Positions 8,858 through 16,666 of a stretch of DNA of 64,000 nt are shown in pieces. The stretch is from an uncultured Bacilli bacterium (GTDB taxonomy: Bacteria > Bacillota_I > Bacilli_A > RF39 > UBA660): NCBI GenBank assembly GCA_934096985.1, contig CAKONC010000002.1:160916-224915 (forward strand), given 5' to 3'. Numbering within the stretch: the first letter of the stretch is position 1; each line of letters opens with the position of its first letter. The position numbers and the translations under genes were made by a program. The notes below the pieces were generated by a model, which was not told where the DNA came from, searched no databases, and saw only the letters and a list, made by a program, of their open reading frames with translations.

Positions 8858-9247
8858 TTACCTATTCTTTTTTAATATTAAATTTATAATTAATGCAATA
8901 GAATATCCTATAAGAGCGCTACATATTATAATAAATAGAATTTCTTCATTTCTAAATCTATTTGCACAAAGTGAGAAAATAAATGCTATGCTTATGCAAA
9001 TAGTAACTGAAGATAAATAAATTGGAAAATACTTTTTATGTTCAAGTAACATCCTATTTTCTAATAGTTCATCTGTACTTTTTTCTAATACTTTCGAAAG
9101 TAATAATAATTGTTCTGGATTCGGAGATGTCTGTCCTTGCTCCTAATTAGAAATAGTTTGTCTTGATACATTAAGTTTTTCCGCTAAAGATTCTTGTGAA
9201 AGTCCTTTGGCCTTTCTTAAACTAGATATATTGTTTCCTAAATTCAT
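8858..9247 (-). pseudogene. XRE-type membrane regulator interrupted by an amber codon
   Basis: From ATG 9247 the frame encodes MNLGNNISSLRKAKGLSQ, a clear Cro/CI helix-turn-helix, then stops at TAG (9145-9143, codon 35) where the family has Trp in QTISNWEQGQ. The same frame resumes with EQGQTSPNPEQLLLLSK and continues through two hydrophobic helices to a stop at 8858 (129 codons in all). A single TGG to TAG change explains it, so it is a recent nonsense mutation. Either the gene is dead or the membrane part is reinitiated from ATG 9052. Known relatives are small membrane-tethered repressors. Confidence 0.82.
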
Positions 9248-9343
9248 ATTTTTTTCTTTCACATAATTTATAACATAAAATGTATTTACGTTTCTATATA
9301 AATTTTTTTAATTATGTCAAAATTATTTAACAATTAGTAAAAA

Positions 9344-9709
9344 CTACTTAAATAAATTTATTATTTTAGGTAAAAATATAATAAGACCAATTATTGCAGA
9401 ACCAATTGCAAATACAAGCACTCCTCCTGCAGATATATCTTTTGACCTTTTAGCATCTTCATTTATCTTTGGCATTGCTAAGTTAACTGCAATTTCAATT
9501 GCGGTATTAAAACATTCTCCACCTATTACAAGAGCAAAGTAACTTACACAAACAATCCATTCCCAAGTTTTAATTTTCAAAATAATTCCAAATATTATAA
9601 CTAGTAATGCTATAGATAAATGTATTTTCATATTTCTTTCTGATTTAAAAGCACTTTTTATGCCTGCAAAAGCATACTTGAAACTATTAATTAGTTTTTT
9701 ATTTTTCAT
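9344..9709 (-). CDS. dgkA: Undecaprenol/diacylglycerol kinase (DgkA family)
   Basis: 121 residues with three membrane helices. Family motif ECFNTAIEIAVNLA (residues 65-78) carries the catalytic Glu and Asn, and KRSKDISAGGVLVFAI follows, as in Gram-positive undecaprenol kinases. The N-terminal SFKYAFAGIKSAFKSERN is also typical. It phosphorylates undecaprenol to feed the lipid carrier used by peptidoglycan and the glycan locus of this window. It stands alone here. Confidence 0.92.
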   Translation of the reverse strand: MKNKKLINSFKYAFAGIKSAFKSERNMKIHLSIALLVIIFGIILKIKTWEWIVCVSYFALVIGGECFNTAIEIAVNLAMPKINEDAKRSKDISAGGVLVFAIGSAIIGLIIFLPKIINLFK

Positions 9710-9804
9710 TCATAATCACCACTTCTTTATATCTAATTATAACATTATATAAAGTAAAATTTCTATAAATTCATAGCATATTTTGTCTTGTTTTGTCGGA
9801 GTGC

Positions 9805-9832
9805 TTGCAATTAGTTTTTTCTTATATATAAT
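9805..9832 (+). promoter_or_regulatory. Promoter of the 9841 structured RNA
   Basis: TTGCAA (9805-9810) and TATAAT (9827-9832) with a 16-base spacer. The predicted transcript start falls at about 9840, exactly where the 5' arm of the long-range stem begins. Confidence 0.65.
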
Positions 9833-9840
9833 ACTTACTT

Positions 9841-10122
9841 GAACGTGCAGGAATGGCGTTACCTTCTTAATTTTTTTGGGGTTTTGGGCAACCAAGATTT
9901 TACTGGAGAAAGGAGGAACGGTAAATGAGCAAGAAGAAACTCATAAGAGTACTATTTTTGATTATACTTTTACAGTTTGGGGTTTATTATCCTGAATTTG
10001 CAAAAGGCGCCATCCGTATTGTAAAAGAATTTATACAGTTTTTAAAAGGACTTGTATTTATTCTTTTATTTGGATAAGCGCCAACTATCTAAAAAATAGG
10101 TAACGTGATATCTTGCACGTTC
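9841..10122 (+). ncRNA. Structured RNA of about 282 nt with paired ends enclosing a small ORF
   Basis: The 5' end GAACGTGCA (9841-9849) pairs with TGCACGTTC (10114-10122), and CGTTACCT (9857-9864) with AGGTAACG (10098-10105). The two helices flank a 7/8-base internal loop. Inside are a local hairpin around 9883-9893 (GGTT/AACC), the 50-codon ORF and a CTAT/ATAG hairpin near 10085-10099. The paired ends coincide with a promoter-defined start. No T-rich terminator follows the 3' arm, so the true 3' end is uncertain. I cannot match it to a named RNA family. Confidence 0.45.
9925..10077 (+). CDS. 50-residue hydrophobic small protein inside a structured RNA
   Basis: Start ATG 9925, after AAAGGAGG (9910-9917), one of the strongest ribosome sites in the window. 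The product begins MSKKKLIRVLFLIILLQFGV, with a basic head and a membrane helix at residues 6-22. A loop YYPEFAKG follows, then an amphipathic, hydrophobic tail FIQFLKGLVFILLFG. No family recognised. Small membrane peptides inside RNAs with paired ends resemble type I toxins such as Hok in general layout, but no antisense RNA was identified, so this is only an analogy. It could also be a membrane signalling or leader peptide. Confidence 0.55.
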   Translation: MSKKKLIRVLFLIILLQFGVYYPEFAKGAIRIVKEFIQFLKGLVFILLFG

Positions 10123-10153
10123 CTTAATTATAATATAACATTTATTTATACAT

Positions 10154-10543
10154 TTATGCAAGATGTTTAATTTTAATTATTAAAAATAGCTTACTTTTTT
10201 TACTAATATTTAAAGTAATTACACTATTAATTTTTTCATTCAACATATTTTGAAGTGCAGTTACTTCGCCTTTAGATAAAGATATATCAAAAAATGAAAA
10301 TTTCTTATCTAAATATTCAACACTATCAATAAAGTCTTTTATAGATATATATTTAGATTTATTAACCAAACTATTTGATAATGTTATTCTACATAATCTG
10401 GAAACTGCATTATAATAATCATCAGTGACACCTTTTTGACTAAAAGCATCATAAAGTGTATCAAAATATATTTGCCACTCATTATTTGATATTTCCATCG
10501 AAGGTAAATTTAAACCTAAACAATATGCCTCTAATTCATACAT
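10154..10543 (-). CDS. Hypothetical protein (129 residues)
   Basis: Begins MYELEAYCLGLNLPSMEISN; mostly helical by composition, no signal peptide and no membrane helix. The C-terminus ends in a basic stretch (KKSKLFLIIKIKHLA). The ribosome site is weak: GAGGAT lies about 17 bases before the ATG. No family recognised. It lies alone between the structured RNA and the MATE fusion remnant, in a stretch with several damaged genes, so it may be an accessory gene. Confidence 0.45.
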   Translation of the reverse strand: MYELEAYCLGLNLPSMEISNNEWQIYFDTLYDAFSQKGVTDDYYNAVSRLCRITLSNSLVNKSKYISIKDFIDSVEYLDKKFSFFDISLSKGEVTALQNMLNEKINSVITLNISKKSKLFLIIKIKHLA

Positions 10544-10667
10544 AATTTTACTTATTACATCCTCTTTTGAATTAAGAACTTACCATTTAAATACGATAAT
10601 TATCGCACATTTTAGTGAAAACACCAAATCACTGTAAAGTAATCTATAAATGCATACTCAAAAAGTA

Positions 10668-11492
10668 TTATTTATTTTTTATATAGTCACAAATAATCTT
10701 AACAACATTTTCATTGCCTATTTTTGCATCAATACAAAGGTCATAATTATCTTTGTCACCCCATACTTTATTTGCTATTGCACTATAATATTTTGCTCTA
10801 GATTTATCTGATTTAATTATATGTTTTCTTGCATCAGAGGCATTATCTTTATAATTTTTCATAACATTATTTATTTTATAATCCATCGAAGCATATATAA
10901 ATATTTTAACTAAATTTTTATTTTCTTTCAAAATATAATCAAGTATTATATTTGCAACTGCTCCAGATATCTGTGATATAGTGGAAAGCATAGTTTTGCC
11001 AGTAGCTTGTAAAAATCTTTCATATACCGTATATCCTATAGAGCCTAGTGAAAAGCAACTACAAATTTTCAAATATGAACTTCCCATTTCAATAATCTTA
11101 CTATCACTTGTAAATAGTGTAATAAACCATTTTGAACCAAATATACCAAATAATAAAAATATTACATAAATACAAATACTTAAAAATATTCCATTTCCCG
11201 CAATAATATTTACCTTCTCTTTATCTTTTTCTCCCAAGGATTTAGATAATATTGCATTTAACCCCACGCCAGTTCCAACACCAATAGCAATAATCATAAT
11301 TTGCACTGGAAAAGCATAAGTTAAAGCTTGATTAGCTATAGCACCATTTTCACCCATGTTAGCCACGAAAATACTATCAATGACATTATATAGTGTTTGC
11401 AAAACCATTGATATAATCATAGGAAGTCCCATTTTTAAGATTAACTTATTCATAGGTGTTATAGCCATTTTATTTTGCTCTTTTTCTTTCAT
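10668..11492 (-). pseudogene. MATE transporter / cytidylate-kinase-like fusion with large internal deletion
   Basis: 274 residues. Residues 1 to about 188 are the N-terminal part of a MATE exporter (NKLILKMGLPMIISM, then QALTYAFPVQIMIIAIGVGTG, then YTVEYRF-like YTVYERFLQATGKT). Residues from about 190 (DYILKENKNLVKIFIYA) match the end of a cytidylate-kinase-like domain (SDKSRAKYYSAIANKVWG, YDLCIDAKIG). Full-length MATE-kinase fusions occur in Bacillota. Here the second half of MATE and the kinase P-loop are missing and the join stays in frame, so neither domain can be complete. RBS AAGAAGGA is intact. I read it as a deletion derivative rather than a new enzyme. Confidence 0.72.
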
Positions 11493-11513
11493 AATTCCTT
11501 CTTATATTGACAA

Positions 11514-11553
11514 GAAAAAAAGGCGCAACCCATAAACTGGATTTACGCCTTTT
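11514..11553 (-). terminator. Strong hairpin in the leader of the MATE fusion / terminator of the upstream operon
   Basis: Minus-strand AAAAGGCG pairs with CGCCTTTT (11553-11546 with 11525-11518), and the inner AATCCA/TGGGTT extends the stem around loop GTTTA; seven T follow. It ends either the 14772-11643 operon or, if transcription starts near 11600, works as an attenuator. No riboswitch class matches the 100 bases before it. The reverse strand also has T residues, so it may work both ways. Confidence 0.7.
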
Positions 11554-11642
11554 CTTAAAAGCCACTCGTCTTACGAAAAAAATTATATAATTTTTTTAAA
11601 ATTTTTTCAAGAATAAAATTTTTTATTATAATTTTAGACCGG

Positions 11643-12578
11643 TTATTCTTCATATCTAATTTCATTCATATAATTAAATCCACTTAAGAAATAGTCATAT
11701 GAATATTCTCTTACTCTATTTTCCATAACATCATTTATTGGAATAATTGTATAATCTTTTAATACTACATACTTATAAGTAAATGTTAATACTTCATCAT
11801 AATATTTTGTTAATAAGTTTATTTTAACTGTAGTTGTAACTGTTTTATTTTCATTTGTATCAAAATAACTCATTAGTTCATAAAAGCCTTTATCGGTTTT
11901 AAGTATACGTTCATTATATATTCTAATTACTTTTTCACCTTCATAATTGCCACTTACTATATTAATTTCCGGATACTTACTATCATTTGTATAAAGCATC
12001 CTATATAAAATATTATCTTTGGCATATACATAATTAGACATAAAATCATAATCTATCTTTTTACCTAAAAACTCAGTTGAATATTCCCATTTTAAATAAT
12101 CATTAAGTCTATAATTTGCTTTTAAATACATTTCATAACTATCTTCAACTTTATTATCTATATTATCATCGTGTAAAGTATATAGTGTATCATTGTAATC
12201 AATAAATTTTATATCAGCTCCATGACCTGGAAAAATATTCATTACATTTATATTACTATCAATATCATATACTTTTTTATATTCAAAATCTCCATTATCA
12301 AGTTTTTTAGGATTAAAAATATAAATTTCATTATTACTTATGAAAGCATAATTTCTAAAACTTGTATTTTCATTTAAAATTTCCCCATTATTTATTTTTA
12401 TATAATTTTTATCAGGATTTTTCTTTGCAAGTTCCTGCACTAAAGATATAGGTTCAAAGTCAGTATGGTCTTTTAGATCATTATTACTATTTTTATTTTT
12501 TACTAAAATGATAGTTACAATACATCCAATTAATAAAATAAGTCCTATAGCAATATAAATAATTTTTTTATTTTTCAT
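11643..12578 (-). CDS. Membrane-anchored hypothetical protein, third gene of operon
   Basis: 311 residues: an N-terminal membrane helix (KKIIYIAIGLILLIGCIVTI) with the rest outside the cell. The outer part is strand-rich with repeated Tyr/Asp motifs (NEIYIFNPKKLDNG, NILYRMLYTND, FTYKYVVLKDY), perhaps a beta-propeller-like fold, though no repeat can be aligned with confidence. It starts seven bases after the stop of the gene at 12586 and shares its operon. No family recognised. A role at the cell surface together with the two paralogues upstream is likely from position and topology. Confidence 0.6.
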   Translation of the reverse strand: MKNKKIIYIAIGLILLIGCIVTIILVKNKNSNNDLKDHTDFEPISLVQELAKKNPDKNYIKINNGEILNENTSFRNYAFISNNEIYIFNPKKLDNGDFEYKKVYDIDSNINVMNIFPGHGADIKFIDYNDTLYTLHDDNIDNKVEDSYEMYLKANYRLNDYLKWEYSTEFLGKKIDYDFMSNYVYAKDNILYRMLYTNDSKYPEINIVSGNYEGEKVIRIYNERILKTDKGFYELMSYFDTNENKTVTTTVKINLLTKYYDEVLTFTYKYVVLKDYTIIPINDVMENRVREYSYDYFLSGFNYMNEIRYEE

Positions 12579-12585
12579 CTAAAAC

Positions 12586-13659
12586 CTACTTTTCTATATA
12601 TCCACTCGTCTTTTTTGAGTACATATCATCCGTAATACTTTTATATCTTTCTCCATCATAATCATCAGTAAATCCATTATATGCTTTGTATATTTCATTA
12701 GTTTCTGTATCATAAACTCTTTCATAACCAAGTGTTGCATCACTTTGTTTTTGACTCATTATATCAAAGGATGTATTTCTTTTATTCCAAGAATCCATTA
12801 TTCCATCACTTATTTCATTTCCTATGGCTCTAATTTGCTGAAAATTTTTCATAACAGCATCTTGCTCTTTATTAAATCCATTTATAAATGTATCAGTAAA
12901 GTTTAAAGAAGAACAAATAGTATTTAGAATATCTTCCCAATCAATAAATTCATCTTTTGGTGTTGTAATAAAAATTGCATCATACACATTTAAATATTGA
13001 ATATCAATTTGTTTACCAGATATAATATTTTCATTAACATAATATGGTCCCGGATCATATACATAAGCCGTAAATATTCCTTCTCCATCTTTGCCATTTG
13101 AATCTTTAAATGTGGCTCTTAACATATCTCCACCTAAAGTACCTTTACCTAAATTTTCACTTACAGTAAAATCAGTTAAAACAGGAAAAGTAAATGATGC
13201 CGTATTATTTAATGGCCCCATATCATTAAATATTTTATAAAAACCTTCAGTATCTTTTGTAGCAATTACACTAGTTTTAGCAAATGGGTTATTTGGATAA
13301 TATTTTTGTTGCCACCTTTTAGCATCATCAGATTTATTATATCCTTCGGATTTCATATTAAAGAAAAATTGATATGTGGGATTATTTGGATCATATACTT
13401 TAATTGTGTAATGAATATAATCTCCAAAAGTATCCACTTTCCAACCTTTAGGTTTTTTAATAGAAAACTCATTAGTTTTATAATCTTCGAATTCAATTTG
13501 GTTAGCCTCAGATTTAACTATCTTTATATTTGCATCAGGATTATAAAATATTTTTCCATCTTTTTTAGTTAACAAAATAATTCCTATAACAAGTACAAGA
13601 ATAGCACCACCAATTATCATCACATTTTTTTTAGAAATATCATATTTTCCAATTTTCAT
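12586..13659 (-). CDS. Membrane-anchored paralogue B
   Basis: 357 residues. Begins MKIGKYDISKKNVMIIGG, with a single helix at about 13-30 and a large outer domain. It is a paralogue of the next gene upstream (13690). The N-terminal 35 residues and the segments KIVKSEANQIEFEDY, KKPKGWKV and FTAYVYDPGPYYV are shared, the middle is diverged, and the last 75 residues are nearly identical. No enzyme motif is visible. The outer domain looks strand-rich. ATG follows an AAAGGAAAAGTGAG site. Function unknown; expressed from the promoter at 14795-14823. Confidence 0.65.
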   Translation of the reverse strand: MKIGKYDISKKNVMIIGGAILVLVIGIILLTKKDGKIFYNPDANIKIVKSEANQIEFEDYKTNEFSIKKPKGWKVDTFGDYIHYTIKVYDPNNPTYQFFFNMKSEGYNKSDDAKRWQQKYYPNNPFAKTSVIATKDTEGFYKIFNDMGPLNNTASFTFPVLTDFTVSENLGKGTLGGDMLRATFKDSNGKDGEGIFTAYVYDPGPYYVNENIISGKQIDIQYLNVYDAIFITTPKDEFIDWEDILNTICSSLNFTDTFINGFNKEQDAVMKNFQQIRAIGNEISDGIMDSWNKRNTSFDIMSQKQSDATLGYERVYDTETNEIYKAYNGFTDDYDGERYKSITDDMYSKKTSGYIEK

Positions 13660-13689
13660 AAAATCTCACTTTTCCTTTCTTTATAATAT

Positions 13690-14772
13690 CTATTTTTCTA
13701 TATATCCGCTTGTCTTTTTTGAGTACATATCATCAGTTATAGATTTATATCTTTCACCATCATAATCATCAGTAAATCCATTATATGCTTTGTATATTTC
13801 ATTAGTTTCTGTATCATAAACTCTTTCATAACCAAGTGTTGCATCGCTTTGTTTTTGACTCATTATATCAAAGGATGCGTTTCTCTTATTCCAAGAATCC
13901 ATTATTCCATCACTTATCTCGTTACCGATTTCTCTAATTTTATTAAAGTTTTTCATTCCTTCAGTTTGTACTTTATTAAATTCATTAATAAAGGAATCTG
14001 TAAATGTAAGTGACCCAAAAATAGTAGTTAATGTTTCTTCCCAATCAATAAACTTATCTTTTGGTGTAGTAATCATAATTGTATCATATACATTTAAATA
14101 GTACATATCTATTTGTTTACCATAATAAACATGTTCATAAATATAATAAGGTCCTGGATCAAATACATAAGCCGTAAATATTCCTTCCCCTTCTTTACCA
14201 TTTACATCTTTAAATGTTGCTCTTAGTATGTCTCCACCAAAAACACTTTTTCCTAAATTTTCACTTATTTGAAAATTCTTTATTATTGGTAAAACGACTA
14301 CATCTGTAGTTTCAGGTTCACACATTTCGGTATACATTTTGAAAAATCCTTCAGTTGTTTTTTCTTCTATATAAGGTAGTTGAGCCATAGGACTGTTTGG
14401 CATAGAATTTTGCCAATATTTCTTACTATCTGCAGATTTTGTATATCCTGATGTCTTTAAATTTAAAAATACCTGATACATAGAATTTTTAGAATCATAT
14501 ACTCTAATTGCATATTGGTCTTTACTTCCTGCTGTAATGACTTTCCATCCCTTTGGCTTTTTAAGAGTAATATCACCATTACTAAAATCTTCAAATTCTA
14601 TTTGGCTTGCCTCTGATTTAACTATTTTAATATTTTTATCTGGATTATAAAATACTCCTTTTCCTTTACTACCACCCTTAGTAAGTAAAATAGTTTCTCC
14701 AATAATAATAAGAAAAATGACACCAATTATAACAAGATTTTTTTTAGAAATATCATATTTTCCAATTTTCAT
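13690..14772 (-). CDS. Membrane-anchored paralogue A, first gene of operon
   Basis: 360 residues, same plan as its downstream neighbour: MKIGKYDISKKNLVIIGVIF anchor helix, then an outer domain with QIEFEDFSNGDITLKKPKGW and FTAYVFDPGPYYIYEHV. Paralogues A and B are about 30 bases apart, so a tandem duplication is the simplest origin. The C-terminal 75 residues are shared with B at nearly DNA identity, which suggests later gene conversion. The first gene of a three-gene unit, divergent from the tandem-HTH regulator at 14913 and sharing the palindromic operator region with it. Confidence 0.65.
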   Translation of the reverse strand: MKIGKYDISKKNLVIIGVIFLIIIGETILLTKGGSKGKGVFYNPDKNIKIVKSEASQIEFEDFSNGDITLKKPKGWKVITAGSKDQYAIRVYDSKNSMYQVFLNLKTSGYTKSADSKKYWQNSMPNSPMAQLPYIEEKTTEGFFKMYTEMCEPETTDVVVLPIIKNFQISENLGKSVFGGDILRATFKDVNGKEGEGIFTAYVFDPGPYYIYEHVYYGKQIDMYYLNVYDTIMITTPKDKFIDWEETLTTIFGSLTFTDSFINEFNKVQTEGMKNFNKIREIGNEISDGIMDSWNKRNASFDIMSQKQSDATLGYERVYDTETNEIYKAYNGFTDDYDGERYKSITDDMYSKKTSGYIEK

Positions 14773-14794
14773 AAAGCACCTACCTATAATATAT

Positions 14795-14823
14795 ATTATA
14801 ATTATAAAAGTCTAAGTAAGCAA
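14795..14823 (-). promoter_or_regulatory. Promoter of the 14772-11643 operon
   Basis: Minus-strand TTGCTT (14823-14818), 17-base spacer, TATAAT (14800-14795). The -35 lies only five bases from the palindrome at 14829-14859. Confidence 0.65.
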
Positions 14824-14828
14824 CAAAC

Positions 14829-14859
14829 TTTCCATATAAAACAATGTTTTATATGGAAA
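14829..14859. promoter_or_regulatory. 31-bp perfect palindrome, probable operator between divergent genes
   Basis: TTTCCATATAAAACA (14829-14843), one central base, then TGTTTTATATGGAAA (14845-14859): fifteen paired bases on each side. It sits between the -35 of the minus operon and the promoter of the plus-strand regulator, whose -10 is TATAAT at 14885-14890. A dimeric regulator, most simply the product of 14913, could bind here and control both directions. A hairpin role is less likely, as no long T run follows directly. Confidence 0.65.
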
Positions 14860-14912
14860 TATATTTTTATTAAAAAAAATATAGTATAATATTTTTAGAA
14901 AGTGGTGTAATT

Positions 14913-16634
14913 ATGAAATTTAATGATGTCTTAAATATGTATTTAGAAACTCTTAATTGTTCTTCGAAAAAACTTTCAAAGGAGTCTGGATTATCAGAAC
15001 CTGTTATATCAAGATATCGAAGTGGTGAAAGAACTCCTGCAAAGGATAGTAAACAATTTAAAAAACTTATTAATGCCCTATTTAATATTGCTAAAGAAAG
15101 TGGTAAAAATAACTATTCACTTAATAAAATAACAAGTGATTTTGAGGTCGCTTTTGAAAATGATAGTTTTGACTATGAAACATTTAGTAATAATTTAAAT
15201 ACGTTAATAACATCTCTAAAAATAAATATAAATGAAATGGCAAAATTCATTGTATTTGATCCATCTCACATATCAAGAATTAGATATGGAAAATCTAAAC
15301 CCTCAAATCCAATAGAGTTTACAAATAAAATATGTTCATATATCATATTTAAATATAAAAGTCCTGATGATTTAAATAACCTAATTGAGATAATTGGATG
15401 TGATAAAGACATAGCAAATGAAAAAATATATGATGTTTTATTTACATTTCTAACAAGTGAAAAAAAGATACTTAAAAATCAAATATCAGATTTTCTTCAT
15501 AATCTTGATTCATTTAATTTAGATGATTATATAAAAGTAATAAAATTTGATAAATTAAAAGTTCCAAATATTCCTTTTTATAAAGGTAAAACAAAACATT
15601 ATTATGGTATCGAAGAAATGAAGGAAGGAGAATTAAACTTTTTTAAATCCACTGTACTATCAAAATCTAAAGAAGATATTTTTATGTGTAGTGATATGCC
15701 AATGGAAGATATGGCAAAAGATACTGATTTTGGTAAGAAATGGATGTTTGCTATAGCAATGTGTTTAAAAAAAGGTCATCATTTAAACATTATTCATAAT
15801 TTAGATAGACCATTTAATGAAATGATGCTTGGGCTTGAAAGTTGGATCCCTATTTATATGACCGGGCAAATATCACCATATTATTTAAATAGTGTAAAAA
15901 ATAATGTTTATAATCATTTAAACTATGTATCTGGGGTAACTGCTTTAACTGGAGAATGCATAAAAGGCTATCATAACAAAGGAATGTACTATTTAACGAC
16001 AAATAAAAACGAAGTTAAATATTATAAAGAAAAATGTGATTTACTATTAAAAAAAGCTAAACCACTTATGGAAATATATAGAGAAAATAATCAAAATGAG
16101 TATGAACTCTTCCTAAAAAATAATGAAAAAGTTATTGGCAATAGAAAAAGGATTTTATCTTCCCTACCATTATTTACGATATCAGATGAACTTTTAAAAA
16201 AGATTTTAAAAAGAAATAAAGTGAGCATTTTAGACACCGAAGAAATAGTTAAATATAAAAATAATGAATTAAAATATATGAATAATATATTAAAAAATAA
16301 TAATGTTAATGATTATATTTATGTTACAAAAGAAAATGAATTTTCTACTGATATAACTCTTTCATTAGAAAATATGTTTTATGATAAAAAAATTAATTAC
16401 ACTTATGATGAATATTTAGAGCATTTAAAACTTACTAAAAAATATGAAAAAGAAAATACTAATTACCATCTTAAATATGAAGAGGTGCAAACATTTAAAA
16501 ATATAACAACCACAATTATAAATGGTAATTATGTGATAATTTCAAAAAGTTCTAATCCTGTAATTCATTTTGTAATAAAACATCCTAAATTAGTCGAAGC
16601 CATTGATAATTTTAATCCTCTTGTTAAAGAATAA
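14913..16634 (+). CDS. Large tandem-HTH transcriptional regulator
   Basis: 573 residues. Two Cro/CI-like helix-turn-helix domains in tandem: residues 1-60 (KKLSKESGLSEPVISRYRSG) and about 85-145 (NEMAKFIVFDPSHISRIRYG). A central region of about 220-400 has conserved-looking stretches such as MKEGELNFFKSTVL and FMCSDMPMEDMAKD. The C-terminal third has no motif I can name. The middle may be a ligand- or partner-binding domain. Divergent from the membrane-protein operon and behind a perfect palindrome, so self-control is likely. ATG follows AAGTGGTG. Confidence 0.68.
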   Translation: MKFNDVLNMYLETLNCSSKKLSKESGLSEPVISRYRSGERTPAKDSKQFKKLINALFNIAKESGKNNYSLNKITSDFEVAFENDSFDYETFSNNLNTLITSLKININEMAKFIVFDPSHISRIRYGKSKPSNPIEFTNKICSYIIFKYKSPDDLNNLIEIIGCDKDIANEKIYDVLFTFLTSEKKILKNQISDFLHNLDSFNLDDYIKVIKFDKLKVPNIPFYKGKTKHYYGIEEMKEGELNFFKSTVLSKSKEDIFMCSDMPMEDMAKDTDFGKKWMFAIAMCLKKGHHLNIIHNLDRPFNEMMLGLESWIPIYMTGQISPYYLNSVKNNVYNHLNYVSGVTALTGECIKGYHNKGMYYLTTNKNEVKYYKEKCDLLLKKAKPLMEIYRENNQNEYELFLKNNEKVIGNRKRILSSLPLFTISDELLKKILKRNKVSILDTEEIVKYKNNELKYMNNILKNNNVNDYIYVTKENEFSTDITLSLENMFYDKKINYTYDEYLEHLKLTKKYEKENTNYHLKYEEVQTFKNITTTIINGNYVIISKSSNPVIHFVIKHPKLVEAIDNFNPLVKE

Positions 16635-16635
16635 A

Positions 16636-16666
16636 AAAATAAAGCTAGAAGTTCTAGTTTTATTTT
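16636..16666. terminator. Bidirectional terminator between convergent genes
   Basis: AAAATAAAGCTAGAA (16636-16650) and TTCTAGTTTTATTTT (16652-16666) form a long hairpin with A/T flanks on both strands; it touches the stop codons on each side. Confidence 0.82.

Noticed and set aside
9143..9145. TAG read as a sense codon (altered code)
   Set aside because: All other genes end normally, Trp is TGG throughout and TAG ends several genes. A point mutation is simpler.
9841..10122. Paired ends of the structured RNA read as recombinase sites
   Set aside because: The two ends match each other but neither has inner dyad symmetry around a core, unlike 44120/44441. A helix in RNA explains them better.
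10544..10667. Possible terminator or operator (CGATAATTATCG) after the 10668 gene
   Set aside because: Stem is short and without a T run; nothing firm can be said about these 124 bases.
11514..11553. Hairpin ahead of the MATE fusion as a guanidine, preQ1 or fluoride riboswitch
   Set aside because: None of the consensus cores I know fits the bases upstream; only a terminator can be supported.
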